Assembly (NCBI GenBank): GCA_959598545.1
Contig: CAUGFC010000074.1
Coordinates: forward strand, 1 to 9,002
Direction: 5' to 3'
Length of the DNA: 9,002 nucleotides
DNA from: an uncultured Olsenella sp.
GTDB lineage: Bacteria > Actinomycetota > Coriobacteriia > Coriobacteriales > Atopobiaceae
This document shows positions 1 to 5,911 of the stretch, one piece after another. Each line of letters opens with the position of its first letter. The first letter of the stretch is position 1. Under the pieces are notes generated by a model, which searched no databases, had not been told where the DNA came from, and was given only the letters and a program-made list of their open reading frames with translations. Position numbers and translations under genes: made by a program.

Positions 1-5
1 GCCTA

Positions 6-19
6 TGTGTACGTTAACA
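6..19. promoter_or_regulatory. LacI/GalR-family operator-like palindrome upstream of galM
   Basis: Positions 6-19 read TGTGTACGTTAACA, an imperfect palindrome that matches 11 of 14 positions of the generic LacI-family operator TGTAAACGTTTACA, including the central ACGTT. It lies about 75 nt upstream of the galM start, and a weak -10-like TATGTG at 4-9 overlaps it. Repression of a sugar gene by a LacI-family regulator would fit. The call is inference: the regulator is not in the window, the upstream gene is not visible, and one short site can occur by chance. Confidence 0.35.
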
Positions 20-80
20 TCTGAAGAGCGGACGTATCCGACCAGACGGTGAACGGTGTCCATCTGTCCCGTCTGCGACA

Positions 81-88
81 GAAGGGAG
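81..88 (+). promoter_or_regulatory. Ribosome binding site that sets the galM start
   Basis: GAAGGGAG at 81-88 lies 6 nt before the ATG at 95. The longer reading from GTG at 56 has no comparable purine-rich site in front of it, and its first 13 residues are not part of the aldose epimerase fold. The site therefore supports ATG 95. Confidence 0.7.
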
Positions 89-94
89 TGCGTG

Positions 95-1174
95 ATGGTC
101 GAGGTTTCTGAGTTCGGAGTGACGCCCTCGGGCGAGAAGGCGCATGCCTACACCCTCTCATGCGGCACCGCCCGCGTGCGCGTGAGCGACTTCGGCGCCA
201 CGCTCCTGGGCGTCGAGGTTCCCGACGAGGCGGGCGAGTCCGCCGACGTCGTGCTCGGTTACGCCGACGTGAGCGGCTATGCGGGCGTCAACGGCGCCTG
301 CTACGGCGGCGTTATCGGCCCAGTCGCCAACCGCACCGACCGCGCCGAGGTGCCCCTCGGCGAGAGGGTCTACCACCTGCCCGGAAACGACGGCCCCGGG
401 CTTGCCAACAACCTGCACTCCGACCTCGAGAGGGGCCTCCACAAGCGCCTGTGGCGTGCGAGCATCGACGAGGACGCCTGCTCGGTCTTCTTCTCCTGCA
501 GGCTGTCCGACGGGGAGCTGGGGCTTCCGGGCAATCGCGATCTCACGGCAGCCTACACGCTCTCGAGCGACGCGCAGGGCGCCGCCGTGCTGAGGCTTGA
601 CCTCGGGTGCGACTCGGACGCCCCGACCTACGTCAACATGACCAACCACGCCTACTTCAACCTCGCGGGCCACGCTGCCGGCGACGTGCTCTCCCAGGTC
701 GTCTCCATCAGCGCCGATTCCTTCCTCCCGGTGCGCGAGGACTCGGTCTCCGAGGGGGAGGTCAGGCCCGTCTCGGGCACGCCCTTCGACTTCGGCTCCC
801 CCAAGACGCTCGGTGCCGACATCGAGGACGACTGCGAGCAGCTCCGCCGCGCGCGCGGATACGATCACTGCTTCTGCGTGAGGGGCTATGAGGCGGGCTC
901 CGTCCCGCGCCCCGCGCTCCACGCCGAGGACCCGGCGAGCGGACGCGTGCTCGACGTCTCCGTAACCACCCCGGGCGCGCACCTCTACACGGGCAACTGG
1001 CTGGAGGATGCCGTCGGCGTGAAGGACGGGGCCTCCTACGGCCCGCGCGACGGCTTCGCGTTCGAGCCGGAGTTCTACCCGGACAACGTGCACCACGCCG
1101 AGTGGGAGACCCCCGTCTGCGAGCCCGGGCGCCCGTACTCCTCCACGATCGTCTGGCGCTTCTCGGTACGCTAG
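95..1174 (+). CDS. galM: Aldose 1-epimerase (galactose mutarotase), GalM family
   Basis: This cytosolic enzyme interconverts the alpha and beta anomers of aldoses such as galactose, feeding the Leloir pathway. The protein is 359 aa from ATG 95, close to the usual 330-350. Family landmarks appear in order: the ANR segment after the first strands, a His at about residue 108 (NNLHSD, in place of the common LHGG), the signature TNHAYFNLAGH with the likely catalytic acid His185, and GFAFEPEFYPD with the likely catalytic base Glu324. The C-terminal PGRPYSSTIVWRF matches the family's last strand. The LHSD and GLHKRLW segments differ a little from the common LHGG and GFDKxxW, so sugar preference could differ. 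It is not coupled to the folate genes: an 83-nt gap with a promoter candidate follows. Family assignment is firm; the substrate is inferred. Confidence 0.9.
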   Translation: MVEVSEFGVTPSGEKAHAYTLSCGTARVRVSDFGATLLGVEVPDEAGESADVVLGYADVSGYAGVNGACYGGVIGPVANRTDRAEVPLGERVYHLPGNDGPGLANNLHSDLERGLHKRLWRASIDEDACSVFFSCRLSDGELGLPGNRDLTAAYTLSSDAQGAAVLRLDLGCDSDAPTYVNMTNHAYFNLAGHAAGDVLSQVVSISADSFLPVREDSVSEGEVRPVSGTPFDFGSPKTLGADIEDDCEQLRRARGYDHCFCVRGYEAGSVPRPALHAEDPASGRVLDVSVTTPGAHLYTGNWLEDAVGVKDGASYGPRDGFAFEPEFYPDNVHHAEWETPVCEPGRPYSSTIVWRFSVR

Positions 1175-1206
1175 GCTGCCGCGAGGTGCCGAGCCGGGCG
1201 GCGCGG

Positions 1207-1257
1207 TATAGTAGGGTGCGGGCACAATGACCCGTTCAACCGACGCGAGGGGGAGAG
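1207..1257 (+). promoter_or_regulatory. Candidate promoter and ribosome binding site for fhs
   Basis: The 83-nt gap between galM and fhs holds TATAGT at 1207-1212, a good -10 match, but no convincing -35 at 16-18 nt upstream. A second weaker -10 candidate, CACAAT, is at 1223-1228. GAGGGGGAGAG at 1247-1257 is a strong ribosome binding site directly before ATG 1258. This is the likely start of the one-carbon/folate transcript. No tetrahydrofolate riboswitch is recognisable here. Confidence 0.4.
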
Positions 1258-2931
1258 ATGGCCGCGTACAAGTCTGACATCGAGATCGCCCAGGAGGCTC
1301 GGATGCTTCCCATCTCGGAGGTCGCCGCCAAGGCCGGCCTCTCCGAGGACATGATCGAGCCGTACGGCTACACCAAGGCGAAGGTGGACATCCACTCGCT
1401 CGCGGACCGGCCTCGCAAGGGCAGGCTCGTCCTCGTGACCGCCATCAACCCCACGCCCGCCGGCGAGGGGAAGACCACGACCTCGATCGGCCTCGCCGAC
1501 GCCATGAACCGCCTCGGCCATCAGACGATGCTCGCCCTTCGCGAGCCCTCGCTCGGCCCCGTGTTCGGGATCAAGGGTGGCGCGGCGGGCGGCGGCTACG
1601 CGCAGGTCGTCCCCATGGAGGACATCAACCTCCACTTCACCGGGGACTTCCACGCCATCGGCGCCGCCAACAACCTCTGCGCCGCCATGCTCGACAACCA
1701 CATCAAGCAGGGCAACGCCCTCGGCATCGACCCGCGCCGCATCGTGTGGAAGCGCTGCGTCGACATGAACGACCGTCAGCTCCGCAACGTCGTGGACGGC
1801 CTCGGCGGCATCGCCGACGGCATGCCGCGCCAGGACGGCTTCGACATCACCGTCGCCTCCGAGGTCATGGCCGTCTTCTGCCTGGCCACCGACCTCATGG
1901 ACCTGAAGGCCCGCCTCGCCCGCATGGTCATCGCCTACACCTATGACCGCAAGCCCGTGACCGTGGCCGACATCCACGCCGAGGGCGCCATGACGGCCCT
2001 GCTCAAGGATGCCATCAAGCCCAACCTCGTCCAGACGCTCGAGGGCAACCCCGCCTTCGTCCACGGTGGCCCCTTCGCCAATATCGCCCACGGCTGCAAC
2101 TCCGTCGAGGCAACCACCACGGCGCTCAAGCTCGCCGACTACGTGGTCACCGAGGCCGGCTTCGGCGCGGACCTGGGCGCCGAGAAGTTCCTCGACATCA
2201 AGTGCCGCTACGCCGGCCTCAGGCCCAGCGCCGTCGTGCTCGTCGCCACCGTGCGCGCGCTCAAGTACAACGGGGGCGTCGCGAAGGCCGACCTGGGCGC
2301 CGAGAACCTCGAGGCGCTCGAGGCGGGCATGCCCAACCTGCTCCAGCACGTCTCCAACATTCGCGACGTCTGGGGTCTCCCGGTGGTCGTCGCCATCAAC
2401 GCCTTCCCCACGGACACCGCCGCAGAGCTCGCGCTCGTCGAGCGCAAGTGCAACGAGCTCGGCGTCAACGTCGCGCTCTCCGAGGTCTGGGCCAAGGGCG
2501 GCGAGGGCGGATGCGCGCTCGCCGAGGAGGTGGTGCGCCTGTGCGAGCAGCCGAGCGACTTCCGCTTTGCCTACGACGTGGAGGACTCGATCGAGAACAA
2601 GCTGAACGCCATCGCCACGAAGGTCTACCACGCCGACGGCGTCGACTTCACGAGCGCGGCGGCCAAGCAGCTGAGGCAGCTCGAGGAGCAGGGCTTCGGC
2701 AACCTGCCCATCTGCGTGGCGAAGACGCAGTACTCGTTCTCGGACGACCAGACCAAGCTCGGCGCCCCGCGCGGCTTCCGCATCACGGTCCGCAACCTCA
2801 AGGTGTCCGCCGGCGCCGGCTTCATCGTCGCCCTCACTGGCGACATCATGACGATGCCGGGCCTGCCGAAGGTGCCCGCCGCCGAGAAGATCGACGTCAC
2901 GCCCGACGGACGCATCGTCGGCCTGTTCTAG
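1258..2931 (+). CDS. fhs: Formate--tetrahydrofolate ligase (formyltetrahydrofolate synthetase)
   Basis: Catalyses formate + ATP + THF <-> 10-formyl-THF + ADP + Pi in the cytosol. The reaction is reversible and can yield ATP. The 557-aa length equals that of known monofunctional enzymes. Seen: the nucleotide-binding loop TPAGEGKTTT at residues 66-75, the highly conserved REPSLGPVFGIKGGAAGGGY at 95-114, EDINLHFTGDFHAI at 121-134, and the family C-terminus (PGLPKVPAAEKIDVTPDGRIVGLF). It is full length with no missing catalytic segment. It is the first gene of a run in which the next frame starts 9 nt after its stop. The downstream cyclohydrolase, dehydrogenase and formate-type channel put it in a formate <-> methylene-THF route. 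Direction (formate assimilation or ATP-yielding formate release) cannot be read from sequence. Confidence 0.97.
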   Translation: MAAYKSDIEIAQEARMLPISEVAAKAGLSEDMIEPYGYTKAKVDIHSLADRPRKGRLVLVTAINPTPAGEGKTTTSIGLADAMNRLGHQTMLALREPSLGPVFGIKGGAAGGGYAQVVPMEDINLHFTGDFHAIGAANNLCAAMLDNHIKQGNALGIDPRRIVWKRCVDMNDRQLRNVVDGLGGIADGMPRQDGFDITVASEVMAVFCLATDLMDLKARLARMVIAYTYDRKPVTVADIHAEGAMTALLKDAIKPNLVQTLEGNPAFVHGGPFANIAHGCNSVEATTTALKLADYVVTEAGFGADLGAEKFLDIKCRYAGLRPSAVVLVATVRALKYNGGVAKADLGAENLEALEAGMPNLLQHVSNIRDVWGLPVVVAINAFPTDTAAELALVERKCNELGVNVALSEVWAKGGEGGCALAEEVVRLCEQPSDFRFAYDVEDSIENKLNAIATKVYHADGVDFTSAAAKQLRQLEEQGFGNLPICVAKTQYSFSDDQTKLGAPRGFRITVRNLKVSAGAGFIVALTGDIMTMPGLPKVPAAEKIDVTPDGRIVGLF

Positions 2932-2940
2932 GGCCTGCCC

Positions 2941-3576
2941 GTGGCATCCACGAAGAAGAGGCTCACGGAGCTGAGCTGCGAGGAGTTCGGCGACAGGCTC
3001 GCCTCGGAGGAGGGCGTGCCCGGCGGCGGCGGCGCTGCCGCACTCGTGGGGTCCCTCGCCGCGGCGCTCTGCTCCATGGCGGGCGCCCTGACGGTCGGGA
3101 AGCCGCGCTTCGCCGACGTCGAGCAGGAAGTCTCCCAGATCATGGAGGAGACCGAGGACGTCCGGTTCCGGCTCCTTGCGCTCGTCGACGACGACGCCGA
3201 GGGCTTCCTGCCCCTTCTTGACGCCTACGCGCTCCCGCGCGAGGACCCCGCCCGCGCGGACGCTGTCGCGAGGGCGACGAAGGCCGCCTGCATGGCGCCC
3301 CTCGCCATGATGGGCGAGTGCTGTCGCGCGGTCGTGCTGCTCGAGGAGATGTCCGAGAGATGCTCGCGCCTGCTCGCCTCCGACGTGGCCTGCGGCGCCG
3401 TGCTCGCCGCCGCCGCCCTCCAGGCCGCGAGTGTCAACGTCTTCGTCAACACCTCGTCTCTCCCCGGGGATGACACCGTCGCGAGCGTCGAGGCCGCGTG
3501 TGACGAGATGCTCGACGAGTTCGTCCCGCGCGCACGCGCGCTCGCCCGTCGACTGGCGGGGAGGTCGGTTCGCTGA
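2941..3576 (+). CDS. fchA: Methenyltetrahydrofolate cyclohydrolase, FchA-like (cyclodeaminase/cyclohydrolase family)
   Basis: A 211-aa protein of the family that forms the C-terminal cyclodeaminase domain of FTCD, here stand-alone, as in FchA of acetogenic and clostridial bacteria (about 210 aa). Seen: the family hallmark VPGGGGAAALVGSLAAALCSMAG at residues 26-48 and a largely helical, Ala-rich remainder. No formiminotransferase domain precedes it. Its placement between fhs and folD favours interconversion of 5,10-methenyl-THF and 10-formyl-THF over histidine-linked formimino-THF deamination. The GTG start at 2941 is 9 nt after the fhs stop; AGGG at 2930-2933 overlaps that stop and is a modest ribosome binding site. 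Its stop overlaps the folD start by one base (TGATG). FolD here lacks key cyclohydrolase residues, which strengthens the assignment. A cyclodeaminase role remains possible. Confidence 0.85.
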   Translation: MASTKKRLTELSCEEFGDRLASEEGVPGGGGAAALVGSLAAALCSMAGALTVGKPRFADVEQEVSQIMEETEDVRFRLLALVDDDAEGFLPLLDAYALPREDPARADAVARATKAACMAPLAMMGECCRAVVLLEEMSERCSRLLASDVACGAVLAAAALQAASVNVFVNTSSLPGDDTVASVEAACDEMLDEFVPRARALARRLAGRSVR

Positions 3577-4430
3577 TGGCTGTCGAGCTGCGCGGCGCGC
3601 CCGTCGCCGCCGCGCTCACCGAGAGGCTCGCCGCGCGCGCAGCCTCCCTTGCCGAGCGCGGCCTCGTCCCGACGCTCGCGATCGTGCGCGTCGGCGAGCG
3701 CGAGGACGACCTCGCCTACGAACGAGGGGCGCTGAAGCGCTGCGAGCGCGTCGGCATAGACGTGCGCCGAGTCACGCTCCCGTACGACTGCGGGCAGGAC
3801 GAGCTCCTCGCCGCGATTGATCGCGTCAACCGGGACGGCTCCGTCCACGGCTGCCTCATGTTCCGCCCGCTTCCGCCGACTCTGGGCGAGGCTGCCGCCT
3901 GCGCCGCCCTCGCGCCCGAGAAGGACGTCGACTGCGCGACCGACGCGTCGCTCGCCGGCGTCCTCTCCGGTCATCCCGTCGGCTTCCCGCCGTGCACGGC
4001 CGCGGCGGTCCTCGAGATCCTCGACCACTACGACGTGCCCCTCGCGGGGGCCCGTGTCGCGGTCGTCGGACGCTCCCTCGTGATCGGGCGGCCCGTCTCG
4101 CTCATGCTCCAGGCTCGTGACGCGACCGTCACCATGTGCCACTCGAGGACCCGCGAGCTGGCCGCCGTCTGCCGGCAGGCGGACGTCCTCGTCGTCGCGG
4201 CGGGTCGTCCGGGCCTCGTCGGACGCGAGTCGGTGCGCGAGGGCCAGGTCGTGGTCGACGTCGGGATCAACTGGGACGAGCGGAGCGCCCGCCTCGTCGG
4301 TGACGTAGACTATGACGCCGTCAGCGGCGTCGTCGACGCCATCACGCCCGTCCCGGGAGGGGTGGGCTCCGTCACCACCGCGGTTCTCGCCAAGCATGTC
4401 GTCGAGGCCGCCGAGAGGAGCTGCCGATGA
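3576..4430 (+). CDS. folD: Methylenetetrahydrofolate dehydrogenase, FolD family, probably monofunctional
   Basis: A cytosolic NAD(P)-dependent enzyme for 5,10-methylene-THF <-> 5,10-methenyl-THF; 284 aa, the family norm. Seen: VGEREDDLAY at residues 39-48, APEKDVD at 113-119, PPCT at 138-141, the Rossmann segment GRSLVIGRP at 165-173, TVTMCHSRT at 184-192, VVDVGIN at 226-232 and ITPVPGGVGSVT at 256-267. The usual motif YVxxKxK is YERGALK: Tyr48 is kept, but the position of the catalytic Lys (Lys56 in the human enzyme) is Ala52. The usual VQLPLP is MFRPLP, so the paired Gln is Phe96; DVDG is DVDC. Loss of the Lys is known to abolish cyclohydrolase while sparing dehydrogenase activity. I infer a dehydrogenase working with the adjacent FchA-like enzyme. 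GGGGAGG at 3558-3564 is the ribosome binding site. The stop overlaps the next start (ATGA). Confidence 0.93.
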   Translation: MAVELRGAPVAAALTERLAARAASLAERGLVPTLAIVRVGEREDDLAYERGALKRCERVGIDVRRVTLPYDCGQDELLAAIDRVNRDGSVHGCLMFRPLPPTLGEAAACAALAPEKDVDCATDASLAGVLSGHPVGFPPCTAAAVLEILDHYDVPLAGARVAVVGRSLVIGRPVSLMLQARDATVTMCHSRTRELAAVCRQADVLVVAAGRPGLVGRESVREGQVVVDVGINWDERSARLVGDVDYDAVSGVVDAITPVPGGVGSVTTAVLAKHVVEAAERSCR

Positions 4431-5257
4431 GGGTTACCGAGAAGCCATCCTCGTCCTACAGCGGGGCGATGACGCCGGCGTCAATGGAGCTCAAGAACGA
4501 GCGCGTCGCCGAGACGAAGGCGGGGACCGACGTCGTGAGCGCCTTCGTGCTCGCCGTCATGGCCGGTGCCTTCATCTCCATGGGCGCGACCTTCATGCTC
4601 GTCATCAAGTCCGACTCCGAGCTGCCCTTCGCCGCCACGCAGCTGCTCGGCGGCTTCTCCTTCACCCTGGGCCTCTTCCTCATCCTCGCCGCCGGAGCGG
4701 AGCTCTTCACGGGCAACTGCCTCATGGTCATGGGCCCGCTCGCCGGCCGCTTCTCGTGGGGGAGCCTTCTCAGGAGCTGGGGCGTCGTGCTCGCCGGCAA
4801 CCTCGTGGGGAGCGTGCTTGCCGCGGCGCTTGTGCTCGCGGCTGACGTCGCCTCGGCAAACGGCGGCGCGCTCGGTCAGGCTGCGGTCGCCGTGGCGGGG
4901 GGCAAGGTCGCGCTCGGGTGGGGCGTCGCCTTCTCCCGCGCGGTCCTCTGCAACCTGCTCGTCTGCCTCGCGGTCTGGGTTGGCCACTCCGCCAACTCCG
5001 TCACCGACAAGTTCTTCTCGGCGCTCCTGCCCGTCATGGCCTTCATGGCCGCGGGCTTCGAGCACTGCGTGGCCAACATGTTCTTCCTGCCCTACGCCCT
5101 CATGCTCCAGGCAACGGGCGTGGCCGCCGGGGGCCTCGAGCTCTCCGGCGTCATCTCAAACCTGACGGCCGCCACACTGGGTAACCTTGTGGGCGGCGTG
5201 GTACTCGTTGGCGTCTCGTACTGGTTCGTGTACGGGCGCGGAAGGGAGCGCGCGTGA
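4427..5257 (+). CDS. Formate/nitrite transporter family channel (FocA/FdhC-like)
   Basis: A 276-aa inner-membrane protein of the FNT family, which forms pentameric channels for small anions such as formate, nitrite or hydrosulfide. Six hydrophobic segments can be placed roughly at residues 34-58, 73-101, 115-140, 165-187, 200-229 and 250-270. Family motifs: TPASM near the N-terminus (16-20), AGAFISMGA 46-54, GAELFTGN 90-97, GNLVGS 124-129, RAVLCNLLVCLAVW 171-184 and GFEHCVANMFF 210-220, whose His213 corresponds to the pore His of FocA. ATG 4427 overlaps the folD stop by 4 nt (ATGA), implying coupled translation. Sitting in a run with fhs, formate is the most likely substrate. The sequence alone does not exclude nitrite or hydrosulfide, so I give no gene symbol. 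Confidence 0.9.
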   Translation: MRVTEKPSSSYSGAMTPASMELKNERVAETKAGTDVVSAFVLAVMAGAFISMGATFMLVIKSDSELPFAATQLLGGFSFTLGLFLILAAGAELFTGNCLMVMGPLAGRFSWGSLLRSWGVVLAGNLVGSVLAAALVLAADVASANGGALGQAAVAVAGGKVALGWGVAFSRAVLCNLLVCLAVWVGHSANSVTDKFFSALLPVMAFMAAGFEHCVANMFFLPYALMLQATGVAAGGLELSGVISNLTAATLGNLVGGVVLVGVSYWFVYGRGRERA

Positions 5258-5850
5258 GCGTGGTCGAGAAGAACGAGCAGGGTTTCGGCCCCATCGACAA
5301 GCCGCGCGTTGAGGCCGCGGTCCGGGAGCTCTTGCTCGCGATCGGGGAGGACCCGGACCGCGAGGGGCTCGTCGGCACGCCCGACCGCGTGGCGCGTGCG
5401 TGCGAGGAGATCCTCGGCGGCACGCAGGAGGATCCCGGCGCGCACCTGAGGAGGCAGTTCCACGAGCCGGGCAACCAGGAGATGGTGATCGTCAAGGACA
5501 TCCCGTTCTCGTCGCTGTGCGAGCACCACATCCTGCCCTTCACCGGGCGCGCGCACGTCTGCTACATCCCGCGGGACGGGCGTATCACCGGGCTCTCCAA
5601 GATCGCCCGCTGCGTCTCGGGGTATGCGCGGCGCCTGCAGGTCCAGGAGCGTCTCACCGGTCAGGTCGCTGACGCCATGGTGCGGGAGCTCGACCCGCTC
5701 GGTGTGCTCGTGGTCCTCGAGGCCGAGCACACCTGCATGACCATGCGTGGAATCCGTGCGGCCGGCGCGATCACCACGACCTCCGCCGTGCGCGGCTGCC
5801 TGCGCGACCTCAAGACCCGCGAGGAGGCCCTGCGCCTGCTGGGGCTGTAG
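5254..5850 (+). CDS. folE: GTP cyclohydrolase I (FolE)
   Basis: First step of folate biosynthesis: GTP to 7,8-dihydroneopterin triphosphate plus formate, by a cytosolic zinc enzyme of homodecamer type. The 198-aa length is typical. Seen: SLCEHHILPF at residues 87-96, giving zinc ligands Cys89 and His92 and the catalytic-site His91; ITGLSKIAR at 111-119; and EHTCMTMRGI at 158-167, with His159 and the third zinc ligand Cys161. All catalytic and zinc residues are present. The GTG start shares GTGA with the stop of the channel gene; GAAGGGAG at 5241-5248 is a good ribosome binding site 5 nt upstream. The released formate could in principle feed Fhs, though the amounts would be small. Confidence 0.96.
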   Translation: MSVVEKNEQGFGPIDKPRVEAAVRELLLAIGEDPDREGLVGTPDRVARACEEILGGTQEDPGAHLRRQFHEPGNQEMVIVKDIPFSSLCEHHILPFTGRAHVCYIPRDGRITGLSKIARCVSGYARRLQVQERLTGQVADAMVRELDPLGVLVVLEAEHTCMTMRGIRAAGAITTTSAVRGCLRDLKTREEALRLLGL

Positions 5851-5864
5851 GCCTCGTCTGCGAG

Positions 5865-5890
5865 CGCCCGGGCATGCCCATGCCCCGGCG
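5865..5890 (+). repeat. Intercistronic inverted repeat between folE and folC
   Basis: Arms 5865-5875 and 5880-5890 pair as CGCC-x-GGGCAT with ATGCCC-x-GGCG, about 10 bp around one C/C mismatch and a 4-nt loop. No T-run follows, so it is not a classical intrinsic terminator. It lies in the 61-nt folE-folC spacer and could act as an RNA processing or stability element, or weaken read-through into folC. Function is inference. Confidence 0.55.
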
Positions 5891-5911
5891 GTGAGTTTCA
5901 AGGGAGAGGGA

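Noticed and set aside
43..75. CAGACGG / CCGTCTG inverted repeat near the galM start
   Set aside because: Seven bp with a 19-nt loop in GC-rich DNA is easily chance, and it shows no terminator or operator character.
56..94. GTG start giving galM 13 extra residues with a CxxC-like pattern (CPVC)
   Set aside because: The strong ribosome binding site at 81-88 lies inside this stretch and points to ATG 95. The extra residues have no counterpart in the family.
1175..1257. Tetrahydrofolate riboswitch before fhs
   Set aside because: The gap is too short for the known fold and shows none of its conserved segments.
1171..2631. Long minus-strand open frame opposite fhs (likewise 158-1225, 3225-4397 and 8154-8972)
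   Set aside because: These long antisense frames are expected in very GC-rich coding DNA. Their translations are Val/Ala/Gly/Asp-rich with no recognisable motif, and the + strand genes are certain.
2941..3576. Histidine-degradation formimino-THF cyclodeaminase (FTCD)
   Set aside because: No formiminotransferase domain or hut genes are present. The fhs-folD context favours methenyl-THF cyclohydrolase.
5747..5911. N-terminal extension of folC back to an upstream ATG
   Set aside because: It overlaps folE in another frame, reads as Arg/Pro/Ala-rich shadow sequence, and ATG 5912 has a good ribosome binding site and a sensible FolC N-terminus.
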